DNA from: Pelomyxa schiedti
Taxonomy: Eukaryota; Evosea; Pelobiontida; Pelomyxidae
Length of the DNA: 64,000 nt
NCBI GenBank assembly: GCA_020536535.1
Contig: JAHLWZ010000829.1
Span: 1-64,000 of the forward strand
Reading direction: 5' to 3'
Within the stretch, counting starts at the first letter, position 1. Each line of letters begins with the position of its first letter. The notes under the pieces were generated by a model, which was given only the letters and a program-made list of their open reading frames with translations, did not search any database and was not told the origin of the DNA. Of the stretch, positions 45,601 through 58,000 are shown piece by piece. Position numbers and translations under genes: made by a program.

Positions 45601-47973
45601 AAAACCCTCGAGTTGTTGCGGAGTTGATTCGGGCTCAAGCCGATCCAAATACACCTGGGTTTCTACTCTAAGTGTTCATTGTTTGTAGTGATTCATTGTA
45701 GGGGACTGTGTAATGGCCTTCCCCTTATTGAGGCAGTAGACAACTTGGAATCATTGAGAATCCTTCTGTCTTGTCCTTCTATAGACATTGAGAAGACAGA
45801 TAGCAATGGCAACACCGCTTTGTTCAAAGCTCTGGAGATGCAGCAACAAGATTGCGTGGAATTGCTGATATCAAAAGGTTGGCTACATTGATGCAACGGC
45901 TTTCTGATAACAAAAATAGGAGGCAATAAACTTACAGCGGCCCAACAAGCCCTACGCACTCGGTGTGCCAAGGCAATGGCCCTTCTTCTCAAAAAGTTTT
46001 CTTCCTCCCAGGTGAACTTCATTAACACCTCTTCTTAGTGGCTTTGATCCCAACTTTATTCTTCCAACTGGGCAATCTCTACTCAGCACCGCCATTTCTC
46101 AGTACTTCCCTGATGAAATGGTTACAGTGATACTTTCTGCTGGTGCCGATCCAATGCTTCCATCCCTGTGAGCATGTTATGTGTCATACTTTGTATAACT
46201 TTAAAAATTCAGTGATGCAACACTGGCAGCATTGGAACACAATTCCTCTTCTGATATATCTTGGTTGGTGCTTTCGAGAGTGGACAAAGACAAAGCCCTA
46301 AATTTTTGTGTAAAAACACAACAGCACAACTGTATAACGAAGTTGGTTAGCTCCAAGAGTACGCATTCTAGATATTGTTTTTCTTCTAACATAAAATTCT
46401 TTTTTCTTTTGGTTTATTTCTTATGACAGTGTTCACCTATGCAGAGTTGCTGCTTAAAGCCCTTGAAAAAGATGACGTAAATCTTCTGGAACTCTTTTTG
46501 AAATGGTTTGACTATTCTACAAATTGTTTTAACATGTTTTCCAAGTCCACTGTCACCAGATGTCCATTTCCCAGATGGCAGTACACCTCTCATTTATGCT
46601 ATCAACAAACAAAACGAAAATGCGGTAAAACTTCTCTTAAAACATAGTGCCTCTGTTTCTTTTTCTGGAAGGTGTGTAATATATATACGTTTCAAGATTT
46701 TGGCTGAAGTACTTCTAGGGATGGATCAGATCCACACACAAGAGCTGAAGGTGGTACGAATAAATCTATTGCAAGAATGATCGAATCAAGTACGGACATA
46801 ACATCCTTGTGCATTTCTTTTGGTGAATAACTGAACCTTACAGGTATCTTCTTGGAGGAAATAGGACCCATTATTGTTGCAGATACTGGTTCTTGGATGA
46901 CCAGGTCTGGCTGGTGCGGTAGTGGCTCACCAAGAACCACGTTTCCCACTATTGTGGGACGCAAAAAGATTGACAACTTTCCACTGAGGTTCTTTGGTAC
47001 GGTTTCCCTTCCCTCCTGATTTCATTTTCTCTGAAGAACCCGAAACTAATCAATTCCTTCAGTTGGTGAGGAATGTGGGGCGTGCACGAGGCCTGTATCT
47101 TTACGCAGTGTAAACAACTTTGATTGCATGGAGAGGGTGTACGGCCACATCATGGATGAAAGCGGCCGGCATCCCATAGTTCTGGCTCGAGGAGTATCCG
47201 AAGGGAAGCCACAACTCGAGAAGACAACGCAAATCATGTTCGAATCCCTTGATGTGCCGGCGCTTTTCATGGCGTCTCAGCCGACACTGGCACTTTATTC
47301 TACAGGCCGGCTAAATGGCTTGGTACTCGACTGCGGATACCAATTATCAGAAGCGGTGCCAATCTTCGAGGGCTTCCCGCTGCGGCACAACATTCAGAGA
47401 CTCGAGTTTGGCGGATTTGATATCGACAACTTGTTTTTGCACTACATGCCAACGCCGAGATACTTGACTAAAGCAACGGTCATCAAAGAGCGTTATGGGT
47501 ACATAGCCTCCAACCCCGCCACCGAGCACGCGGACGCCCACAATTACGAGCTTCCAGACGGCAGTATGGTGCATATTGGGCAGCAGTCCTTCGAGTTCCC
47601 CGAGGCCCTGTTCTCGCCAATCCTCGCCGGCCTAGGCTCCCCGGGAATTCACGAGATCACACACACGAGCATCCAACAATGTGATGCAGATCTGAGGCCG
47701 GAATTGCTCAGCAACATAGTTCTAGCCGGCGGAACAGCGAAATTCCGCGGACTGGCGTCACGCCTGCAAGAGGAAATATCTGCGCTAGCGACAACACGAC
47801 GAAGAGTGAGTGTGAGAATGGCAACGACGCCCGATAATGATGACTGCTCACTGGCAGCGTGGGTTGGTGGGTCGATTATGGGATCGCTCCCTTCTTTACC
47901 AGAAATGTGGATGAGCAAGGAGGATTACGACGAACGTGGCCCTGCCCTGGTCCACAGGATATTCTTGTTATAA
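42673..47973 (+). CDS. Ankyrin-repeat protein apparently fused to an actin-like domain
   Basis: ATG 42673 opens an Ala-rich segment (MKGAASNFANLAAALAPDSE). At least ten ankyrin repeats follow over about 20 small exons, for example SDGHTALHLAAIIDRPDCAR, DNNGKTAAILAAECDSLE, NETLLHVAALFGCRMMV, DEGNTPLSVAIGTNNLPVVQ, DKGCSPIALALCSSEPRIVS and DGSTPLIYAINKQNENAVK. The exon after 46723 (DGSDPHTRAEGG to SLCISF) reaches a donor at about 46821. A 42-nt intron ends in AAATAG and the frame continues PIIVADTGSWMTRSGW, the first strand of an actin fold. Actin-like sequence then runs to 47973: GLVLDCGYQLSEAVPIFEG, NIVLAGGTAKFRGLASRLQE, AAWVGGSIMGSLPSLPEMW, YDERGPALVHRIF. Read without that intron, the ankyrin gene stops at 46830 and the actin-like gene would need a start inside it. 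Confidence 0.65.
46776..47973 (+). CDS. Actin-like (Arp) domain: alternative model as separate gene
   Basis: If not fused, the actin-like protein could start at the in-frame ATG near 46776 (MIESSTDITSLCISF), splice at 46821 and continue to 47973, about 360 residues, close to actin's 375. The subdomain order matches actin throughout, but nucleotide-loop residues differ. The first loop reads DTGSWMTRSGW where actin has DNGSGMCKAGF, and the second reads DCGYQLSEAVP where actin has DSGDGVTHTVP. The C-terminus keeps MWMSKEDYDERGPALVHRIF. It is therefore a divergent actin-related protein, possibly weak or unable in ATP binding. The large last exon (47.06-47.97 kb) is intron-free. Confidence 0.6.
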
Positions 47974-48182
47974 TTAATTAAGGTTCTAAACCAAATGGGT
48001 TCGAACTATGCACTACTACTAAAAACCATGGTTCCCAACTTCGGTTTTTTGTGTTTTACACTTTCGAAGGTTGCAACGAAAATTTTAAATGGCTGAATAA
48101 AAGAAAACACCAGACCGCCGATCCTGAGCGACGGTAACGAAAATGACAGCGTTCCGGTCCGTTGATTATTTTATTCGGCCAA

Positions 48183-50566
48183 ATGGCCACAGCCGAGTGT
48201 GGCGTGGAAACAATTATGAGGGTCGCGCGCCTCGTGTGGGAGTGCGTCGTGGTCCCAGGCTGGCTCACGGCCCCGCCGCACCACCCCGCGCCCCCTCCAG
48301 ACTCGGACGGCGCCCACGACTACGACGGCTCGCCGCAGCGGCGCGACGACCAGGCCCGCGGCGCCGCGCTGTACAGCGTGGGCTCCGGGCTGTTCCCCCT
48401 CGCCGCGCGGGCGTGCGCCGCGGCCGCCGCGCTGTTCCCCCGCTGGTCCACGAGGGTCAGGCTCGCGTGCGCCGCCCGCGCCCGCGCCGTCTCGTGCGTG
48501 GAGTGGATCGCGGGCAGGAGGCGCAGGGAGTGGGCCGCCTCTGACGACGCATGCTGCGCTGCTCTCGCGGCACCAAGGTTATGATTGCACTGTGGGATTT
48601 CTTTTATTTTGTAGGTTTTTTTTCATGTGGAATCTGTAATTTCATTTGCGTATTATACCGTTATTGTTGTTTTCATATTTTTTTCCCTATTTTGACTCAC
48701 TAAATGTAGCATAGAAATCAGAAGATGTGTTTGAGTGTGCTACTTGGCTTTCTCTGTGGTGGTCATGTGGATTTGGCTGAGAAATTGGTCGCGAGTGGTG
48801 GGTTGGGATCCAGTGAAAGGCCGTTGTTCAGGGCGGTGAGGTGGCCAGGGGCACCTGGATCAAACGAGGACATGGACATGAAGGAGAGCATCAGGGCCAG
48901 CGGCATCAGCAGCTTCCACCAGCTTTTTGGGTTCGGGGAAACTGATCCTTTCATGATCCATCTGTGCCGTGACATTGACACCAAAGTTGGGGCAGTGAAG
49001 TGGGTAATTGAGTGGGCTGGAACGAGGGAACCTTGGGAGGTTTTTCAGCTTGTGACAACTGCAATGAGGGCTGGGAATGCTGAGGTCACACAATGGCTGG
49101 TGACAACTTTCAACTTGGAGGAGAAGACGAGGGACCTAAGGATTGGGCTTGGTGGTATCTGTGGTTGCATGGAAATGGGGAGGTGCCCCATGCTGATTAG
49201 ATGGTGGACTGAGACTTTCTCATTTCCTCCAGGAGAAACAAGGGACAGTAATGTACTTGGCTTTACAGTGTCCAACCCACACAGTTCGGTGGAACTATGT
49301 CAATGGGTGATGAGGAACAGGGGCCTAACAGATCTTCAACGATTCTTTTTACAAGAAGCACAGAATCCACATACGTTCAGGTGGGCCATTGAAGAATTCC
49401 ACATTGTGCCAATGGAGGAACACCTCAACAATGCCTGCGAGATGATGGGTGATCTCGAAGTTGCAAAGTGGCTGGTTACTAACCAGTCTGTCAGGCCCAC
49501 TCATGAGACAGTTTTAAATGCACGCTCGTCCAGGAGAGAAAATGTGGAACTCGTGAAATGGCTCTCAACGTTGGTTGCATTGACACCTGCTAATTTGCAA
49601 AAAGCACTTGGGAGATCACTGCACCGCGGCAACACAGCCATTGCGGAGTGGCTTGAAAGCAATTTTCATGTGGTCTCGTTGGTGCAATCCACGCCCGGTT
49701 GTTACGGTGCAACTCTGCTTGAAGCTTGCCAAAGTGGTCGTGAAGAACTTGTGAAGTCATTAAATTGGTTGCTGAAACACATGGGAGAGACACGAGTGGA
49801 GGGGATCACGATTGAACAATGTATCAAAAAAGCAACGAGTGCAAAAGCGCTCCTTCTGCTTCTGCAGAACTTTCCCTGCCATTCACTACAAGAAGACAGG
49901 CGATCAGCTTTACTTATACGCCATGTGCCTGGTGGTCTCCCACTGCAGTACCCCTTACTTATCCATCTCCTTGATTCATTTATACTAAATGGGGATGTTT
50001 CTGACATTCAAGCACTTTACTCTTTGGTGCACTTTACAGTGGATGACGTCTTGATTTGCATCAATCGCCATTCCTCAATTACTGCCTCTTCCAGCAAGGT
50101 TGTCAAGTGGCTTGTGTTGCGTTTTGGGGCAGTGAACTTCAACAACAAGATATCCCCACTGATTCACAACTTGCTTTTTTCTTCTCCTTGTAAGGCACAC
50201 TGTGCAGAGTGGCTAATTGACACCCTTGGGGTCCCCCTGACTGAGGTGAGTTTTTTTAATCACACTGTTTTGCAACTCACTAAGTTCACACAGATTCTGA
50301 AGGTAAAAACACATTCAGTAATAAGTGTCGGCCTATCAACGTGGAAAAGGATAGTGGACAAGAACCCTTCTGTTTTTTGCACTGCAGACACAGTCAGAAA
50401 GCTATGTATGCACATTGTGACATCATCTGCAGCCATTGCACATTGGTCCATGCACAGGTGGTCACTTTCTCACGAGGAGATATGCCAATTGTGGTGCAGG
50501 GAAGCTCCTCTGGGAATTGCGCCCGACATGCAACTATGGGAGAAATTTGGGGGAAACCGTAATTGA
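48183..50566 (+). CDS. Divergent ankyrin-like repeat protein, two exons
   Basis: Exon 1 from ATG 48183 is very GC-rich and encodes about 130 residues rich in Ala, Arg and Pro (CVVVPGWLTAPPHHP; SGLFPLAARACAAAAALFP). An intron of about 130 nt joins it to an uninterrupted 1.84-kb exon that begins NQKMCLSVLLGFLCGGHVDL. That exon holds degenerate 30-35-residue helical repeats with the recurring pattern xVxWLVxxF: KWVIEWAGTREP, TQWLVTTFNLEEKTRDL, RWAIEEFHIVPMEEHLNNA, AKWLVTNQSVRP, VKWLSTLVALTPANLQKAL, AEWLESNFHVVSL, VKWLVLRFGAVNF, AEWLIDTLGVPLTEV. These resemble the relaxed ankyrin-like repeats of large amoebal protein families. No catalytic motif is present. It is probably a binding scaffold. Few introns and a distinct composition set it apart from its neighbours. 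Confidence 0.7.
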
Positions 50567-51168
50567 GGCATTGGTTGGAGATTCCCATTCCACCGGGCAC
50601 TTCACCCAAAACCCATTTTTTGTGCACCTTGTCCCACCACGAGATCTAATCTGTGTTGATGTTTCCCCCCTCCGCAGTTGCGTCACTGCCCTTTCGCTTT
50701 TTTAGCTTTTTTCAAAAAAAAAACCCTGTGGTAGAGTTACTCTTGGTTGGAATGAAGCTAAAAACAAACCCATAGTGACCGGCCAAAAAACATCCCCGAA
50801 AACATTTCACTTCAGAAAAAAAAAAAGAAAAAAAACAACCTTTCGGAAGCAGTGCAGCTTTTTTTTTGCTTCTCCGGAATCGATGGTACCACCAACACAA
50901 CGACAACACACAACCAACAGCAAACACGATGGGGAACAACAACCACTACAGCAACTAAAACACTGCGCCCTCAACTCCACGCAACTTTTTTTTTTTTTCT
51001 TACACACATGCAACAACATGTTTTGTAACTCTCTGCTCTGCTCTCCCTTTGTTATTATCTTTCTTTTTGGTGTTTGGGGTACAATGAGGACAGGCAGCAC
51101 GACGAGCAAGACAAATTGAACGATCAGGGAGCTGGGTTGGTGCCCAGGACTCAGCTGAGGAGAACGAG
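50567..51168. other. Spacer with A/T runs upstream of calmodulin-like gene
   Basis: About 600 bp with many homopolymer A and T runs, presumably the 3' flank of the ankyrin-like gene and the promoter of the calmodulin-like gene. An ATG followed directly by GTACC near 50883 could be a start-codon exon spliced to GCAGCACG near 51095, which would lengthen the next protein by about 25 residues. This is speculative. Confidence 0.3.
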
Positions 51169-51901
51169 ATGTTGTCTGAGTTCAAGGACGCCTTCGATCA
51201 AATTTTCGATGTTCACCAGCGCCATCACTTGACCAAGGCCGATTTGAGGGACTTGTTCAAAAGACATTGTGTGTCTTCTCCTGATGCTATTCTATTCTCA
51301 ATGCTACTCTTTGAAATGTCTTATAGTTTATCTTTAAGCCCACACAACTAACTGTCATTGGTTCATTTTCGTTTTTTTTTCCCCAAGGAAATAGTAGTGT
51401 TTACTATTGTAGTTTTGCAATTCGTTTGAGTTAACTGTATTGGATTTGCTTCTTACAGACACAAAGGTGTGAGAGTTACTGATGAGCAAATTGAGCAAGC
51501 CTTTACGGAAGCTGATCACACTGGAGATGGTGTGATAGACTTCGCCGAATTTGCTGCTATGATGTCCAGGAGAATGAGGCAAACCAGTACCGAGGAAAAA
51601 CTCATGAACGCCTTCCGTGTATGTCTCTTTTATCACCTGTATTTTTTTTTCTTACATTCTTCTCCCCAAAAAGGTGTTCGATCCTGAGAGCACCGGTTTC
51701 ATTGACACCAAAGTTTTGTCCGAGGCACTTACTACCCTTGGTGACCGACTCAACCCCAAGGAGGTCGTTTTCTTTTGTTTACTTGTGTACCTCACATCAT
51801 TACAGTTGAACGAGCTTCTTGCTGTTGCCGAAAATGCTGAAGGCAAGGTCAAGTATGACCTGTTCGTCAACGAAATGTTCGCCAAGAACAAGAAGTCATA
51901 A
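51169..51901 (+). CDS. Calmodulin / light-chain-like EF-hand protein
   Basis: About 150 residues with four EF-hand units over five exons. The first, FKDAFDQIFDVHQRHHLTKA, has a degenerate loop. The second, after an intron, is AFTEADHTGDGVIDFAEFAA, with a perfect 12-residue loop (D-x-T-x-D-x-V-x-D-x-x-E). The third, FDPESTGFIDTKVLSEAL, keeps Asp at positions 1 and 9 but loses 5 and 12. The fourth, VAENAEGKVKYDLFVNEMF, lacks the acidic ligands. One working calcium site suggests a myosin light chain or regulatory calmodulin-like protein rather than calmodulin itself. The start is set at ATG 51169; the frame is open upstream (QDSAEENEM), so an extra 5' exon is possible. An AATAAA-like signal follows near 51946. 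Confidence 0.78.
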
Positions 51902-52091
51902 GGGTTCCCAAGAAACACCCTTTTTTCATGTCACAGTGTAGCCGGAAAAATAAACACAATCAAACAAACGAACAAAAAAAACCTATCAATCGGTGGTGTA
52001 TAGCCTTATGTTTTCTTTTTCCCTTTTGTTGTTTTGAAAAATGGAAGAGAGAGACACTTATATTTTTTACATTTACTGGGACCACATAGTT

Positions 52092-55000
52092 TTACATGCT
52101 ACTAGTATTTCTGTTATGTAGAGTATTTGGTAGTTCTGGTGATTTGGAAGGGAGTGGGTGCTGGGAACTTGTAGTGGTTGTGCCTGTGCTTGTCTTGGGG
52201 TTTTTTAGTGTATAGGTGTGCATCATTCCACACCCTTTGATATCTACATCTTGCTCGTCGAACTCAAAGGAGTCGAACACAAGCTCGTAAGTCGCCCTGT
52301 GTAGTGTCATCCCCAGAACAACCAACACAAAAGGAATAAATAACCTGGTCATTTGTATGGTATTGGGGCTGGAACTACTCTCCATGCGGGAGGCTACATT
52401 AACTGTGCTGCCAAAAATATCAAAGGTTGGTTTGACTGACGGGTCTCCAACAATTCCCTGGTAAAATTAGAGGCATCGTGATGAAAGAACAAGATTACAG
52501 CAAAAACAGGGCCAGTGTTAATTCCAACCCGAATCCTAATTTCTGTTTGCTGGAGAGAGGCTATCATGTCAAGAGCAAAGTTGACTACCTATTCACAGGA
52601 ATTTCAAAAAAAAAAAATTGTCTCAACGTGGGGTGTACGTCTTTGGCTCTGGCGGAGTGAGAATTTCTTGCGTCTTTATCAAAGAGGCCTGCTGCACAAA
52701 AATAGCAGTCGCCTATTGTCTACTAAGAGTCAGTAAAACAATCCTATTCCAGTTTAAAGTTTCACCTTGATTTTTTCTATATGAGTGTACTTCTTCTTTA
52801 ATAGATTATCCCTAAAATGGTGTGGGAGAGCAGTCATCTCTAGGTATCATACCATGAAGAAAACATATGGTTCAGTACTTTTATTACATATGATGGTTGT
52901 ACAGAAGCGCTCCAGGGCCTGGAAGGAGTGGTTGGGAACACAATACCACAAAACAGGGGAAAAGTACGTGAACTACAAAGGAGTGTGTAAGAAAAAATGA
53001 GAAAAGGGAAGCAATTACCTGAACCACATCAGCAAACATTACAGTGGCCACAGGAACTGAAGGTGGTGAAAACACTAGGGTTTGATGACTGGAAGAAACC
53101 TGATTCCACGATATCTTGTTCGCCGTTTCTTATTCGATATGCAATCTGCCTCGGTAATACACTGAATAGAAGCTCTTCGTACATTCTTTTTTCATCTTGA
53201 AGCAACTCTTCATGTTTCTGTCCAAGAAAATTAGCTGGAAGGAAAATATTCAATATATTCAACTTGTTCTGGAGTGGTGTCACGCAAAAAAAGTGCACAT
53301 CCAATTTTCCCTCCAACAGTGAATAGGCTCAGTGTAGCGTTGGCAGGAAATGCAGTTCCATCAAGTTTTTTCGCTAGTACTGAGGAAGACCAGCTTGTCT
53401 CATTGCTCCTCTCTCTTCCAATTAACCGGTGGCGCATCTTCTCCACGTTACTTTCCAGAAGAGCACATAATTTTTCAGTATTGTCATCATCCTGCAATAG
53501 AACAGAAAAGTGCTTCCCCACAACTTGAGTTGCTGCATAGCCGGTAATATGCTCCCCACTAGAGTTCATACTCTCGATGGTACCTGTACGTAGATTTCCG
53601 ATTAAGGTTTAACCACATAAGGAATGGAAGACCTGCATCAGTCAACTCCAAAACAGCATCAACTGCGGCCATAATTATTGCACGGGATCTTTCCTATATT
53701 AGAGTTAAAAATGGTTGGAAAGGAACTACATACTTGTGCTTCATGAGAAAAATCTTTATCCATCAACCTCCCTTTCATGACAAAAGAAAGGAGGGATGGA
53801 ACATTCTTTATTATGTGCACTGGTACCATCCCCAGCATCTGGTGTGTTGTATGCAACTCGTTTTCAACTTTTTCTATTAAAAGGTAAGAAAGTACTTGTT
53901 ACAACAAAAAATTAAAAAAAATAAAAAGGAACAGAAGAAGAAGACTAAAGTTTACTCACTCATTGCAGGCTTTATTAGAAGGAAGAACAATACAAAAATG
54001 AGAGGAAGAAAGAAGGCGAAGATGTAGGCAATTTCTGTGAGATTTTAATGAAAAGAAAAAGAGCATGCACTCTGCTACTTCTGTTTGTCTCTTCGATTAT
54101 CATAGGAGCTTCAGCCACATAGATCTTTTTGGAAGTACTCAGCATCGGCATAAGGTAATTGGTTTGAAGATCCTCAAAATTAAGGAAGAGGGACAAATTG
54201 AAGTTTTTCAGAAATCTCTGAACTTTATACAATTCGTGTGCCATCTATCAATGCACTGAGATGGAAGGCAATATGGAAAAAGGAACCTCTAGATATCTTC
54301 CCATGAGTTCATCTAATCCCATGCACTGAGGTTGGTCGTATTGCTCACAAAGACTATCAAACAGCAGGGAGTCTTGCTCCACTGATCTACCTACAGATCC
54401 TGGTTCTATGTTATTTGGTTCGGAGTTGATTTCCTCCACAACCTGGAAGTCCCAGAGTTTTGTTTCCAAACTTTACCCATTCATGGGCGTTACGCAATTG
54501 TGTGATTGTTGAATCGAATTCCTGCATTATTTCGTCTTTACTATGAACTGAGGAATCGTCAACAATTGCGTCTTGGATAAGTGTGAGAAGCCGTAAGCTG
54601 AGTGATCTCCGTGACCCGGCATAATTGACCTCAAGCGCGCGTCCCTTGTGTGGATTAGTTGACATATATCAACTAGCTAGTGTAACCATATAATCATTAT
54701 TGGCTTCAAGTGAAAGAAAAGCAATCAACGCAATCGCAGACAAAATAACTAAAAACACAAGAAGGAATAGCATCCCAAGGGTAAAAATTGGTTTGATTTG
54801 GTGCCAACGCTGATTGGCTTCAACATCAAGGGAGTTCTTTGCTTCTAAAGATCTTGTGTCATAATGAACCTATTAAATGAGATTAGATCTCGCTTAGTCC
54901 CTAGTGATTGCCTTCTTTTGCTCAAGTTTGGCGGTAACTTTTTCACATATCTCTGATACACTGGCTTTGGGGATCTGTAGGAACAATTGATGCACCAACA

Positions 55001-58000
55001 AGCGCTCTCTATTCAATGAATATAGAGACGGTAGCAGTATCAGGGAAAACGCAAGCAGGGGCACAAGTGCACAAGATGAGAGGACACAGAGAGTCATGAC
55101 AAAGGTGCGCGTTGTCTGAGCATGGAACCTCTCTTCATATGCTGTGACCAATCTCCATACTCCACTCCACAATCTGCATGAAGGATTACAACAATAGATT
55201 TGATCGAGGGATTACTGTAAGGCGCCATTTGAATTGACGTAAAGGAATGCTTCTTGACCTTCTTCTGCATTCGTTTCACCATTATAGAAGCCAACAGCAT
55301 CAAATACTTTTGCTTTGTAGGCACTTATGAATAACCAGAGGGTGGTGTTCAACGTCTCTATCTCGTCAATGAGGGGGATGTAGTTTATTGATTGTAAATC
55401 TTGGTTATGCCAGGCCTCAAAAACAGCCTACAGAGTTGAGAAGCCAGCGGTTACTAAGGTACATACATACAGGATATGAGGTGTCATAATGAAAGAAAAG
55501 ATCCTTTGCGGCACTCTCCAGTTCTAGAGTTGAGCTCACCACATCGCTGCCAAAGGTGGTCATATTGAAATTATCCAAGTAACGCATATTGGAATTGACA
55601 AGTTGCATTGTCCTGGTTCCATATGAGCCCTGTTACTTGTTATTCGAGACAAAGGATAAACAGACTCACCTGTAGCTCTGCGCTACGCATTCCGCCTGCT
55701 GTTGCAATAAGGTTAAAATCAGCTTGACGTTGTTTGAAAGCTGTTCTTGCCAAAGCAAAACTGCGTTTAAGAGTAATGTGAGGAAAAAATATAAATGGCT
55801 GCCTCAGATACCTTACGACTAGTACTACGATGGAAATAAAGTTCATAAAGTACACAGAAAAAGAAAAGCGAGAGAATGCGTGGGAGCGAAAGGAAAGCTC
55901 CAATTGATTCCGGATTTTCTCTTGTTGAGCAAGTTCATCTTGCCTAATAGGCATAAGTCTAAGAAGAGAATGAAAAAGACGAACTGAAAAGTATTGGCTT
56001 CATCAAGTGCGTTGTCAAGCATAGCATTCTCTTCTGGATCACCTACCTCAGATATGGCAAACTCTGCCACAATAGGTTGTGCTGTTGGATTGTCTTGCAT
56101 CATTGGCTGATGTCTACCCAGAGTTTGTTTGGCATTATTCTGTTCTTCATGTCTTGTCTCCATGGCTTCAGCCATGGCATGGAGTTGCTGTGCCTGTACA
56201 AAATTTTGTTTCACATCTGCTAAATATTCAGCATATGCTCGAAGAACAGCAGAACTCGGTTTCTTAGGAAGAAGTTAAAAAGTAATCAGAACCAAAGATC
56301 ACACCTTTTGTGCTTTTAACATGCGCTTTTGGTTTGAAATAAAAGATGTCAGAAAGGTTTGATTTAGCACTGTTCTTACTTCAAATAATTCATCACATTG
56401 TTTCTCAGTTTTTTCAAGTTTGATGACAATTCGGGATAGAGGTCGTTGCCCAACGTATTCTCCAAGAAGAAGGGTCCAAAAACTTTTGTTTTCGTGGGCT
56501 GGATGTGAGAAGTGGGTATGGGAAGGGGAACCTGTGTATGTAATACAGAGCTTTTCCATGATACTTGGCTGCAGAAATTAGTTGTCTTATTATTGTTTCT
56601 TCTGTTTGTTGCTCCTGTTCTCTTCTGATTCGATCCAGACCAAAAAGATTAAATTGTGCTGGGATAAACCACTTGGGGATCAGCTACTAACACGTTAGAC
56701 GTAGAACGGTCCAATTCTACTCATTTACTTTGGAAGAGTTCTGGAGACAAAAATTGGCTACTTGCATATCCTTAGACATAATAGCTTCAGCATAGGCAAG
56801 CCACAAAGAAAAACTTTCAGGAAATTTCTTCACCCCCTTTGAAACAATTGAGAGGTGGTACAAAAAAGACTTCCTTACAAAGTGAAGGATGCCCGATTTT
56901 AGACAAGGGTCACTAAGAGAGGATTCCACACACACTGAAGCTAGCAGTACTTGCCATGAGAATGTGTATGAGGATGACTTGGGATCCGCCGTTGTTTTTG
57001 TAATAGCCATACTCCTTATAATTGTTCAGTGGAATACCAATAAATAAAACCCGTACTCCAAGTCACTAGGATCCTCAGCAAATGTAATTTTGCTCATTTT
57101 GCCAACAATGCGCCTTTGTTTTCAAATTAATTACGCTATTCAATCAAAAAATGTCAACTTGTATCTAAAGAGCACTGCAAGAAACCCAAGTGCACAGGCA
57201 ACTGGAATGATGCACATGGAAGCTATAAATAAAGGCAGAACCTTGTTGATTTCAAAGTTGTATAAAATTGAAGCCACCAAAGAAAATAAAGAGCTGGAAA
57301 GGGATGAGGCTACATCAAATTGGAAGAACAAAAATACCATAAACAGCAAGAGAATACTTCTGCAGCAGTTATTTGATTTGCTAGTCTCAGACGATATGGA
57401 AGAAAAAGTAGCACAAAGGAGGAGAGAACGAGAAAGAGCACTGTCTGAGCTACAGCGGGATAAACTATGGACAGTTTAATGAAAATATCAGAGAAAGGTA
57501 AGGACACACTTGGATTTCGTATGCAAGGTAAGGTAGTAATTACAAGTGCTGTGATCTTAACTACAGTAAAAAAGACAGCTGAAATGCCTGTGTACAAGTT
57601 CCAAAAAACCCTGTGAAGATAAGACAGTACAGAAAAACAGGCTAGAACTTACTTCGAAGTACAGCCAAAATTACCAGGGAGAATAAAAAATTTTGATACT
57701 ACGACTACTCCAAGTGAGATCACTCCCAACCAGCAGATTATGGCCATAGACTAATATACTTCCATTAGAATAATCATGGCAAAATATAAGAACTACGCAC
57801 CAGTATAATTTTAACGTTCGCTTCTGGTGCAAATACTCCAAGAGTTCTATGCGTGCATGAGCAATGGAGACAAGTTAAGCTACATAAAAATGTAGAGAGC
57901 ACCTTTTTCCCAATAAGAAGGGCATCCATGAACATAGAGCAGGAAAGATCAATATATCAGCACCACAATGGTAAAAAAAACAGAGAATTTTCTTGGAGTA

